From NCBI GenBank assembly GCA_937891425.1, contig CALAGD010000085.1:1-6602 (forward strand): a DNA stretch of 6,602 nt, read 5' to 3'. Under the pieces are notes generated by a model. The model had not been told where the DNA came from. It was given only the letters and a program-made list of their open reading frames with translations, and made no database searches. The position numbers and the translations under genes were made by a program. How positions within the stretch are numbered: position 1 is the first letter of the stretch; every line of letters starts with the position of its first letter. Source of the stretch: an uncultured Pigmentiphaga sp. (GTDB lineage Bacteria; Pseudomonadota; Gammaproteobacteria; Burkholderiales; Burkholderiaceae_B). Positions 1 through 5,558 of the stretch are shown piece after piece.

Positions 1-299
1 ATGGCATCGAAGATGGCGCCAAACTGGCCTGGTGTTTCGCGCCCGCTGGTGAACCAGTTGAGCTTCAGGTCAAGGCCGATGCGAATGTCGTGGATGGCAA
101 CGTCAGACATTCCGCTGGTGCCGCCCAGGAAGCCGGGCCAGGTTGCGATGCCGTCGATGTCGGAGCGGTTCAGACCAGCATCCTGGATGGCTGCCAGACA
201 GGCGCGCAGCGCGAGCTCCCGTGGGGATGCCTGAGCCGGGCGGCCGACCTCGGAGAGCCCGATGCCCGTGATGGCCACGTTCTTTTCGCCGTAGATCAT
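1..299 (-). CDS. Thiolase-like protein (SCP-x / acetyl-CoA acetyltransferase type), N-terminal part, cut by window edge
   Basis: Only the first 99 codons are visible; the gene continues past position 1. The protein opens MIYGEKNVAITGIGLSEVGR, the usual start of the SCP-x-like thiolase family: a first beta strand, then an ITGIG/SEVGR segment, then a helix with ALRACLAAIQDAGL (about residues 28-42) and the DIDGIATWPG segment (about 48-57). The catalytic Cys and His residues would lie in the missing part, so activity cannot be judged. Family members form or break C-C bonds on CoA thioesters, or transfer acyl groups, in the cytoplasm. The start ATG at 299-297 overlaps the stop of the DUF35 gene by 4 bp (ATGA) and has AGGAG (307-311) 7 nt upstream. 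Known pairs of this kind include Ltp2-ChsH2 (steroid side-chain aldolase) and PhlC-PhlB (phloroglucinol acetylation), so a complex with the DUF35 protein is likely. Family call is firm; substrate is unknown. Confidence 0.85.
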   Translation of the reverse strand, partial: MIYGEKNVAITGIGLSEVGRPAQASPRELALRACLAAIQDAGLNRSDIDGIATWPGFLGGTSGMSDVAIHDIRIGLDLKLNWFTSGRETPGQFGAIFDA

Positions 300-742
300 G
301 TGTCGTCTCCTGCGGGAAAGAACACAGGCAGCCATACGTCTTCGTGCTGCACGAAACGGCATCTGACGCGCATGCCAATCTGAACCTGGTCGGGCCGGCA
401 ATCGACGATGTTGCTGAGCAGCCAGACGTCGCTCTGTTCGCACAGGCTGACATACGCTATCGCGAAAGGAACCTGCATGTTGGGCAGCCATGCCTGGTGA
501 TTGATGGTGTAGCTGACCACGACGCCCTCACCAGACACGGGTACCGGCGCGACCGACCACGACTGGCAGTGAGGGCAGATCGGCAAGGGTGGGTGGTGCA
601 GGCGCCCGCAGTCGCCGCACCGGGCGATCATGAGCTTCTGATCGCGCCCGCCGGTCCAGAACGCCTCAGATTCCGGCGTCACCGCAGGAAGTGGTTTTCC
701 CTTGCACCATGTTTCATCATCGAAGTTCGCGGCAACTGTCAT
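296..742 (-). CDS. DUF35 zinc-ribbon / OB-fold protein, thiolase partner
   Basis: This 148-residue protein has the standard layout of the DUF35 (rubredoxin-like zinc ribbon plus OB-fold) family. An N-terminal helical segment with PESEAFWTGG (about 23-32) is followed by a four-cysteine zinc ribbon, C42-x2-C45 and C56-x2-C59, with the PPLPICPHC motif. A C-terminal OB-fold runs from about residue 68 to 145 and includes GEGVVVSYTINHQAW and VPFAIAYVSL. Proteins of this family bind acyl-CoA and pair with thiolase-like subunits; examples are ChsH2 with Ltp2 and PhlB with PhlC. Here the pairing is supported by the 4-bp stop/start overlap with the downstream thiolase gene. The start at 742 is well chosen: AGGAG at 750-754 lies 7 nt upstream. 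It follows the DUF2783 gene after a 76-bp gap holding a small hairpin. Length is normal and all four metal ligands are present. Assignment to the family is firm; the acyl substrate is unknown. Confidence 0.93.
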   Translation of the reverse strand: MTVAANFDDETWCKGKPLPAVTPESEAFWTGGRDQKLMIARCGDCGRLHHPPLPICPHCQSWSVAPVPVSGEGVVVSYTINHQAWLPNMQVPFAIAYVSLCEQSDVWLLSNIVDCRPDQVQIGMRVRCRFVQHEDVWLPVFFPAGDDT

Positions 743-781
743 CGAAGCTCTCCTCTCCCAATTCGATCAGGGCATGGAATC

Positions 782-800
782 GTTGCACGTTTGATGCAAC
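782..800 (-). promoter_or_regulatory. Small inverted repeat in the DUF2783-DUF35 gap
   Basis: GTTGCA (782-787) and TGCAAC (795-800) form perfect 6-bp arms around a 7-nt loop. A further GCAAC copy at about 806-810 lies just upstream on the coding strand. The element sits about 40-58 bp before the DUF35 start. It lacks a T-run, so it is not an obvious terminator. It could be an operator, an mRNA processing or stabilising hairpin, or chance; the arms are short. Confidence 0.3.
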
Positions 801-818
801 ATTTCCGCAACCCGGACA

Positions 819-1028
819 TCAGGCGGGGGCAGGACCGAACGGTTCGCTTGCGACGGCCATGGCTTGTTCAAGTATCTCGACGTCGCCAATGTGATTGGCC
901 AGCAGCAGAATCAGACGGGTATTGATGGCCTCGGATTCTTCCGCCGTGCGTCCCCGATGGAGGTCCATCAATGAGGCATAGAAGCGGTCAACGTCGGTCC
1001 AGTTCGGTTTCAGGTTGAGAGCATTCAT
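819..1028 (-). CDS. DUF2783 small protein, partner of the FAD hydroxylase
   Basis: A 69-residue soluble protein with no signal peptide or membrane segment. It matches the DUF2783 pattern as I remember it: an N-terminal DxDRFYASLMDLHRG segment (about 12-26), an ExxAxNxRLxLLLANHIGD core (about 31-49), and an amphipathic C-terminal helix EILEQAMAVA (51-60). The tail SEPFGPAPA is probably disordered. No catalytic residues are recognisable and the family's function is not established. Its start ATG (1028-1026) overlaps the TGA of the FAD hydroxylase by 4 bp, and GGAGG at 1036-1040 lies 7 nt upstream inside that gene, so the two are probably translationally coupled. From memory, DUF2783 genes often sit directly behind MhpA-like FAD monooxygenase genes, which suggests a role as an accessory subunit, stabiliser or stoichiometric partner. 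That role is inference; the gene itself is well supported. Confidence 0.85.
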   Translation of the reverse strand: MNALNLKPNWTDVDRFYASLMDLHRGRTAEESEAINTRLILLLANHIGDVEILEQAMAVASEPFGPAPA

Positions 1029-2695
1029 GCATTTGCCTCCATTACCAGTTGCTTGGTCGGCAGCATGGCTGCCACCCGCGTAGCATCCATGGCGCGCCAG
1101 CGCCCCGCAACGTGCTGGTCCGGTCGAATGAGGTAGGCCGTGCCTGGGCGCGCGTCGTAGCGTAGCGCGAAGAGACCTTCATGGTCGACAATGTTGCCGG
1201 GCGCGTCTTTCGGGGAGATCACCAGCGTGGAAACTTCTGCGGGGAGCTTGCGAATGGTCGCTAGTAGCGCGTTGTGCTGAGCCTGGGCGGCGTAGATCAC
1301 GCAAACGTACTGGCCGCCCAGATGATCAAGCAGCCAGGCAGGCTGTCCGCTGTGCAACAGGGGCACATCGATGCAAGGAGCACCGGGCACGGTATCGGTG
1401 CTGAACGCGTCGATGTCCTCGGCAGACAGTGGAGATCCTGCATAGGTGGAGGGCGTGGAAAGGCGGCCGGAGTTGATCACTGGCCGCGCGAACTCGTACT
1501 TGTGTGCCAGGGTGAGTACCGCATGCCGGAAGGCAAGCGACATCGGGCTCTTGGGAGTGATGAAGTCCGTGGCGCGGGTGCTGTGCAGAATGTTCTCGTC
1601 GGCAGCCTGACCGCGTTCGAGGTCGTAGGTGTCTAGCAGCGCTACGGGGGCTTCGCCGCGCATTACGCGCACCAGTTTCCACACCAGGTTGTCGATGTCC
1701 TGTACACCCGAGTTGGCCCCGCGTGCGCCGAAAGGCGAGACCTGATGGGCCGAATCACCGGCGAAGATGATGTTGCCGTGGACGAAGCGCTCGAGCCTGC
1801 GGCACTGAAAGGTGTAGATCGAGGCCCACTCCAGTTCGAAGTCGTACTTGTCGCCAAGCATGGCCCGCAGGCGCGGAATGACCCGTTCGGGGCTTTTCTC
1901 GCGCTCGACATCGAAGTCGTCAGCGAGGTTCACGCCCAATTGCATGCCTACGCGCCAGACGTTGTCGGCCTGCATGTGAAGCAGCGCGGACTGACCCGGG
2001 TTGAAAGGCGGGTCGAACCAGAACCAGCGCTCGGCGGGGAAATCCCCTTTCATGCGGATGTCGACGATGAGGAAGCGCTCGTCAAACACCTTGCCGCGGA
2101 ACTCCAGCCCGAGCAGCCTGCGTACTGTTGAGCGTGCGCCGTCAGCTGCAATCAGCCAGTCGCATTCGCTTTCGTACGAGCCAGCCGGTGTTTCCAGCAT
2201 CAGCTTCACACCGCCTTCGGGCAACTGTTCAAGGTCGACGAGTGTCGTCTCCCAGCGAATTTCGATGCCCAGTTCCTCGCAGCGCTTGATCAGGAATTCT
2301 TCGAGGTGGTACTGCTGAAGGTTCACGAAGGCCGGCGTGCGCTGGAATGGTTCTGCTCGCATGTTGAACTGGTAGAGCAGGTCGTTGCGATAGAAAATCT
2401 TGCCCGTCTCCCAGCCTACGGCCTTTGCTGCGATTCGCTGGCCAATGCCCAGGCGGTTCCAGATCTCGAGTGTGCGCTGCGAGTAGGCGATGGCGCGCGA
2501 ACCCTCGCAGACGGTATTTTCGCGATCGATGATGATGACCGGCACGCCCTTGAGCTTCAGGTCGATGGCGGCGCTCAGGCCAATTGGCCCGGCGCCCAGA
2601 ACGACCACCGGGTGCCGAAGTTTCTGGTGCGCAGTCTGTTCGATGCAAGGACGGAAGGGATACACCTTCCTTTCGAAGGGCTTATCCATGTTCAT
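1025..2695 (-). CDS. FAD-dependent aromatic hydroxylase, MhpA-like (FAD_binding_3 family)
   Basis: A 556-residue cytoplasmic flavoprotein monooxygenase of group A, close in length to MhpA (3-(3-hydroxyphenyl)propionate hydroxylase). An N-terminal extension of about 28 residues precedes the Rossmann FAD motif GAGPIG (34-39), with the strand-ending acid in VIIIDRE (about 53-59). The DG motif is in LIAADGARSTVRRLLG (181-196) and the GD motif in IIFAGDSAHQVSPFGARGAN (309-328). A thioredoxin-like C-terminal domain of the phenol-hydroxylase type spans about 437-547, with ARPGTAYLIRPDQHVAGRWR (515-534). Such enzymes use NAD(P)H and O2 to hydroxylate a phenolic ring, usually before ring cleavage; the exact substrate cannot be read here. 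The gene starts 11 bp after the OYE stop and overlaps DUF2783 by 4 bp. No Shine-Dalgarno sequence precedes the chosen ATG (2695); a second in-frame ATG lies two codons in (2689). All cofactor motifs are intact. Confidence 0.93.
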   Translation of the reverse strand: MNMDKPFERKVYPFRPCIEQTAHQKLRHPVVVLGAGPIGLSAAIDLKLKGVPVIIIDRENTVCEGSRAIAYSQRTLEIWNRLGIGQRIAAKAVGWETGKIFYRNDLLYQFNMRAEPFQRTPAFVNLQQYHLEEFLIKRCEELGIEIRWETTLVDLEQLPEGGVKLMLETPAGSYESECDWLIAADGARSTVRRLLGLEFRGKVFDERFLIVDIRMKGDFPAERWFWFDPPFNPGQSALLHMQADNVWRVGMQLGVNLADDFDVEREKSPERVIPRLRAMLGDKYDFELEWASIYTFQCRRLERFVHGNIIFAGDSAHQVSPFGARGANSGVQDIDNLVWKLVRVMRGEAPVALLDTYDLERGQAADENILHSTRATDFITPKSPMSLAFRHAVLTLAHKYEFARPVINSGRLSTPSTYAGSPLSAEDIDAFSTDTVPGAPCIDVPLLHSGQPAWLLDHLGGQYVCVIYAAQAQHNALLATIRKLPAEVSTLVISPKDAPGNIVDHEGLFALRYDARPGTAYLIRPDQHVAGRWRAMDATRVAAMLPTKQLVMEANA

Positions 2696-2701
2696 GACTT
2701 G
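2692..2701 (-). promoter_or_regulatory. Start context of the FAD hydroxylase gene, no Shine-Dalgarno
   Basis: On the coding strand the start codon sits in CAAGTCATGA, preceded by CCA and the OYE stop 11 nt away. No purine-rich GGAG-like sequence is present in the preceding 15 nt. The same ten bases surround the OYE start at 3801-3810. Translation probably depends on coupling to the upstream OYE gene. Confidence 0.4.
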
Positions 2702-2706
2702 TGGTT

Positions 2707-3804
2707 TCAGTAAAGGATGTCGCGTGACGCGCGCGTGTAGGGGCGCAGTTCATCGAACCGTCCGGCACGTACCAGATGACCCCAGTCAGGGTTGGCAAGA
2801 AGAATCCGCCCCATGGCGATCAGGTCGAAATCCCCCCGAGCCATGGCTTCTTCGATGTACTCGATACTTTTCACCGGGGCGATCGACCAGTCGTCACCGC
2901 GCTCCCAGCCGGGTTCCTTGGCCTGAGTCAGCCCTGCGGATCCGACGGCAATGACCGGCTTGCCGGTGATTTGTTTGGTCAGCGCCGCGAGGGTGCTTGG
3001 GTTGCCTTCAAAAGCAGGCTCCCAGAAACGCCTGGTAGAAATGTGGAAGATGTCGGCGCCTGCCTCGACCATGGGAGTGAGGTAGGCTTCCCATTCGGCA
3101 GGCGTATGAGCAAGCACCGCGCGATAGTCCTGTTGCTTCCATTGGGACAGTCGTACGTCCACCAGAAAGCCGGGGCCCACGCTGCGCTTGATTTCCGCGA
3201 TGATGTCGCATGCCAGGCGGGTTCTGCGCTGAATGTCACCGCCATAGGCATCGGTGCGCTGATTGGTTCGTTCCCACAAGAAAGTGTCGATCAGATAGCC
3301 GTGTGCCGCGTGCAGCTCGATGCCATCGAAGCCGGCCTTCCTGGCGTTGGCAGCCGATCGGACAAATGCTGCAACGACTTCCTTGATGTCGCGTTGCGTC
3401 ATGGGTTCCGACAAAGTGACGCCGTCCTCCACGCAGCCGGATGGACTTGACGACAACAGGCCCGTACGCTCGATATCCTTGCGGGAGCGCGCCAGGCCCA
3501 CGTGCCAGAGCTGTGCAAAGATGCGGCTGTTCTCGGCATGTACGGCGTCGGTAACCAGGCGCCAGCCCGCCAGGGCCGCATCACCATGCAGGACGGGCAC
3601 GTCGCGTTGTGCACCGGCCGTGGGATGATCGACGTACACGCCCTCGGTGATGATCAGCCCGGCTCCGCCAGCGGCGCGGCGCCGATAATATGCTGCGTTT
3701 GCTTCCGTTGGAATGCCGTCGGGGGCGAATGCGCGGGTCATCGGCGCCATGGCATAACGGCTCTTGAGCTCCAGACCGGACAGTGAAAAAGCATCAAATA
3801 TCAT
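2707..3804 (-). CDS. NADH:flavin oxidoreductase, Old Yellow Enzyme family (single-domain)
   Basis: A 365-residue FMN-dependent TIM-barrel reductase of the Old Yellow Enzyme family. Enzymes of this type reduce C=C bonds activated by a carbonyl or nitro group, using NAD(P)H. Visible motifs, in order: the first-strand KSRYAMAPMTRAFAPDG (14-30), QLWHVGLARS (98-107), the substrate-anion pair and proton donor in ELHAAHGYLIDTFL (H165, H168, Y170), VRLSQWKQQDY (217-227), the phosphate-binding AVGSAGL (286-292) and LIAMGRILLANPDW (328-341). There is no C-terminal Fe-S/NAD domain of the 2,4-dienoyl-CoA reductase type. I chose the ATG at 3804 (MIFDAFSLSG) because the family starts at this strand; an in-frame ATG at 3894 would add 30 residues with no family counterpart, encoded across a strong hairpin. 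No Shine-Dalgarno is seen at 3804. It lies 11 bp before the FAD hydroxylase, so both probably act on the same pathway. Family assignment is firm; substrate is unknown. Confidence 0.93.
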   Translation of the reverse strand: MIFDAFSLSGLELKSRYAMAPMTRAFAPDGIPTEANAAYYRRRAAGGAGLIITEGVYVDHPTAGAQRDVPVLHGDAALAGWRLVTDAVHAENSRIFAQLWHVGLARSRKDIERTGLLSSSPSGCVEDGVTLSEPMTQRDIKEVVAAFVRSAANARKAGFDGIELHAAHGYLIDTFLWERTNQRTDAYGGDIQRRTRLACDIIAEIKRSVGPGFLVDVRLSQWKQQDYRAVLAHTPAEWEAYLTPMVEAGADIFHISTRRFWEPAFEGNPSTLAALTKQITGKPVIAVGSAGLTQAKEPGWERGDDWSIAPVKSIEYIEEAMARGDFDLIAMGRILLANPDWGHLVRAGRFDELRPYTRASRDILY

Positions 3805-3810
3805 GACTTG
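3801..3810 (-). promoter_or_regulatory. Start context of the OYE gene, no Shine-Dalgarno
   Basis: The OYE start codon lies in CAAGTCATGA, identical over ten bases to the start of the next gene (2692-2701). A CCACA element also lies just upstream in both. No GGAG-like ribosome binding site is present nearby, so the start rests on family alignment alone. Whether the shared context is functional is open. Confidence 0.4.
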
Positions 3811-3868
3811 AATCTGTGGTGGACGGGTTGCCTGTTGTCGGGTCGCTGGTGACTTTCCGGATGCCAGG

Positions 3869-3892
3869 GCGAGTGGCAGCAGCGCCACTCGC
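3869..3892 (-). promoter_or_regulatory. Hairpin in the OYE leader
   Basis: Perfect 9-bp arms GCGAGTGGC (3869-3877) and GCCACTCGC (3884-3892) enclose the six bases AGCAGC. The hairpin lies about 65-88 nt upstream of the OYE start on the coding strand. There is no T-run after it, so it is more likely an mRNA structural element or a protein-binding dyad than an intrinsic terminator. It shares the 8-mer CAGCAGCG with the region next to the preceding hairpin. Confidence 0.5.
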
Positions 3893-3921
3893 ATGTCTGT
3901 CTCGAACAGGCCCGGATGAGA

Positions 3922-3956
3922 GAAACGCTGCAGTAGAAGGAAGATTGCAGCGTTTC
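3922..3956 (-). terminator. Strong hairpin after the second Bug receptor gene, possible partial terminator
   Basis: GAAACGCTGCA (3922-3932) and TGCAGCGTTTC (3946-3956) are perfect 11-bp arms around a 13-nt loop. On the minus-strand transcript the hairpin begins 10 nt after the receptor's TAG (3969-3967), the usual place for a terminator or an mRNA 3'-end stabiliser. The 3' side reads GTTTC then TCTCAT, only moderately U-rich, so full termination is doubtful. A second copy of GCAGCGTT at 3959-3966 offers an alternative pairing partner for the 3924-3931 arm. A likely result is high receptor expression with reduced read-through into the enzyme genes. Confidence 0.6.
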
Positions 3957-3966
3957 AGCAGCGTTC

Positions 3967-4947
3967 CTACTGGACGGAGATGCCCGTTGCCTTGACCAGA
4001 TCGCCCCAACGTTTGCTATCGCCAGCAATGCGCGCGCCAAACTGTTCGGGTGTGGAGGGACGTGCCATCAGGCCGGCCTTGGCCAGGGTTTCGATGACAC
4101 GAGGTTCCTGCAAGGCAGCCTGGAGCTGTTGGTTCAGGTACGTGACTACGTCGTCCTTGGTTTCGGCAGGAGCCAGCAGGCCCATCCAGGCTGTCACGTC
4201 GATCTGTGAAAACCCGGCTTCGTTGAGCGTGGGAACATCGGGAAGGTCTTTCCAGCGTTCGTTGCTGGTGACGGCCAGAGCGCGCAATTTTCCGCCCTTC
4301 ACGAGAGGAACGACGGTGGTAGGAGGATCGAACGTGAAGTCTACATCGCCACCGACAACTGACGTAACTGCCTGGGCTCCGCTCGCATAGGGAATGTGGG
4401 TTGCCTTGATGCCGGTTTCGGCATTGAACAGTTCGCCAACCAGGTGCGGGGAAGAGCCGATGCCGGGCGAAGAGAAATTCGTTTTGTCACCCCTTTCCTT
4501 CGCCTTGAAGATGAACTCGCGGATATCGCTATAGCCTTTGTTCGGGTTGGCCACAAGAACGAACGGGGAGTCGGCCACCATGCCGACGGGCTTGAACGAC
4601 TGAACCGGGTCAAACCGCAAGTTCTTCATGATGTGGGGGACGATGGCCAGCGAGCTGGAACCCCAGAAGATCGTATACCCGTCGGGCGCTGCCTGAGCTA
4701 CGCGGGCTGCACCGATCGTGGTACCAGCACCGGGCACGTTCTCGACGATGACCGGAACACCTGTTTGTTTGGACAAGGCATCTGCGGTAATGCGCGCGGC
4801 CGAGTCCATGGTTCCCCCTGCAGCGAAAGGAACAACAATGGTAATGGCTCGTGACGGGTATCCGTTCGAGGTCGCCGCCATGGTACCCGTAGACAAGGCG
4901 AGCGCCGTAGCGCCGCAAATAAGCGTAAGGGCAGTACGTCGTTTCAT
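3967..4947 (-). CDS. Bug-family (TctC-like) periplasmic solute-binding protein, copy 1
   Basis: A 326-residue extracytoplasmic receptor of the tripartite tricarboxylate transporter (TTT) family. The N-terminus has a classic signal peptide: MKRR, a hydrophobic stretch at about 6-20, and likely cleavage after GTMA (21-24). The mature part begins YPSRAITIVVPFAAGGTMDS, where the GGxxD segment (44-48) is the usual ligand-loop signature. It continues with PGAGTTIGAARVAQAAPDGY (72-91), SSPGIGSSPHLVGELF (159-174), HIPYASGAQAV (184-194) and DLPDVPTLNEAGF (234-246). Such proteins bind small carboxylates or aromatic acids in the periplasm and serve a TctAB permease or a sensor; no permease gene is in this window. 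Expression signals are good: GGAGG at 4953-4957 lies 5 nt before the ATG, and a promoter is predicted at 4999-5027. Its position ahead of oxidoreductase genes suggests that its ligand is the substrate of that pathway; this is inference. Confidence 0.95.
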   Translation of the reverse strand: MKRRTALTLICGATALALSTGTMAATSNGYPSRAITIVVPFAAGGTMDSAARITADALSKQTGVPVIVENVPGAGTTIGAARVAQAAPDGYTIFWGSSSLAIVPHIMKNLRFDPVQSFKPVGMVADSPFVLVANPNKGYSDIREFIFKAKERGDKTNFSSPGIGSSPHLVGELFNAETGIKATHIPYASGAQAVTSVVGGDVDFTFDPPTTVVPLVKGGKLRALAVTSNERWKDLPDVPTLNEAGFSQIDVTAWMGLLAPAETKDDVVTYLNQQLQAALQEPRVIETLAKAGLMARPSTPEQFGARIAGDSKRWGDLVKATGISVQ

Positions 4948-4952
4948 GATCT

Positions 4953-4957
4953 CCTCC
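4953..4957 (-). promoter_or_regulatory. Ribosome binding site of Bug receptor 1
   Basis: The coding strand reads GGGAGGAGATC before the ATG at 4947. The GGAGG core is 5 nt from the start and is the only strong site near it, which fixes this start and agrees with the signal peptide beginning MKRR. Confidence 0.75.
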
Positions 4958-4983
4958 CACCAGCGAAAAGGACGGTTGTTCGT

Positions 4984-5017
4984 TTTTGATGAGCGCGTAT
5001 ATTAATGATGATCAAAA
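4984..5017. promoter_or_regulatory. Dyad overlapping the predicted promoter, possible operator
   Basis: TTTTGAT (4984-4990) and ATCAAAA (5011-5017) are perfect 7-bp inverted arms separated by 20 bp, giving a centre-to-centre distance of 27 bp. One arm falls in the -35/-10 spacer and the other near or just after the expected transcription start. This placement would suit a repressor. The region is clearly richer in A+T than its surroundings, so part of the symmetry could be chance. Confidence 0.4.
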
Positions 5018-5027
5018 GCAGGGTCAA
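4999..5027 (-). promoter_or_regulatory. Predicted sigma70 promoter for Bug receptor 1 and possibly the enzyme operon
   Basis: Reading leftward, TTGACC (5027-5022; 5 of 6 to the -35 consensus) is followed after 17 bp by TAATAT (5004-4999; 4 of 6 to the -10 consensus). The expected start is near 4990-4993, giving a leader of about 45 nt with a strong ribosome binding site. The spacer and -10 region are A+T-rich in an otherwise G+C-rich window. Confidence 0.6.
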
Positions 5028-5558
5028 GGTCGAGGCGGGACAAACCTGTCCTGCATGAGTTGCTGGACCAGCAGAGCCATGCTCAGGCACGATGGCCAAG
5101 GCCCGAACGTTGACGGTGTGTTGGAGTGGCAGAGGCGCATGGACCTGGACGACCGGCTTCGTGTGCGCCAGCTTCGTGCAGGTGAGCAAGGGCGCCACGC
5201 GCAGCTTCTGGTAGAGACGATTCCGGGCGTCTGTTTCGACGCATGCAGAACCTGATCGTCAAAACAGGAGACGATCCATCAGGCTTGCGGCATGTGCTTC
5301 ATTGAACGCGCCGGATCCGAAGTACGGCTGCGGCCACCCGGTGCGATTACGAAATGGTGCTCCTGTCGCCGGGCATGCATGTGAACAGTTGCCTGACTGC
5401 CTCATTACGCGGCCGAGACTGGTGCGCCCGCCAGGATTTCGAGCAATAGGTCGACGCGCAGGGGAGCAGCCGCGCGATCGAATGGAGCCGCATGACCGGG
5501 CGCTTCAGTGCGGCTACCGTGGGGGGCGATGATGCCAGCCCTCGTGAAGCCTGATGTA

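Larger units (their letters stand above)
4948..5558. other. 611-bp region without a convincing gene
   Basis: Besides the promoter, dyad and ribosome binding site at its left end (4953-5027), I find no gene I can defend from 5030 to 5558. Several overlapping open frames exist on both strands, but none has a start with a good ribosome binding site or a recognisable family. Two short minus-strand stretches have protein-like composition. One ends DLLLEILAGAPVSAA at a TAA near 5409 and has no ATG. The other is a 48-codon frame at 5259-5405 containing GWPQPYFGSGAFNEAH. They lie in different frames and could be remnants of a decayed gene. A 7-bp inverted repeat (5486-5492 with 5509-5515) lies about 45 nt after the receptor 2 stop, without a T-run. 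Confidence 0.5.

Noticed and set aside
344..925. Long plus-strand frame opposite the DUF35 and DUF2783 genes
   Set aside because: It is antisense to two well-supported genes, Arg-rich, and has no family resemblance or ribosome binding site.
3805..3894. Upstream in-frame ATG that would add 30 residues to the OYE protein
   Set aside because: The added residues have no counterpart at the N-terminus of the OYE family, no ribosome binding site precedes the ATG, and the stretch encodes a 9-bp perfect hairpin.
4944..5198. 84-codon minus-strand open frame with a GTG start overlapping the receptor 1 start
   Set aside because: It runs through the predicted promoter and ribosome binding site of the receptor gene, its composition becomes non-coding toward the end, and it resembles no family I know.
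5486..5515. 7-bp inverted repeat AGCCGCA / TGCGGCT as a terminator of receptor 2
   Set aside because: The loop is 16 nt, there is no following T-run, and such short G+C-rich repeats are expected by chance; it is mentioned only in the gap description.
5302..5532. 76-codon plus-strand open frame in the gap between the receptors
   Set aside because: It has many Arg, Pro and Cys residues typical of chance frames in G+C-rich DNA, no good ribosome binding site, and no recognisable motif.
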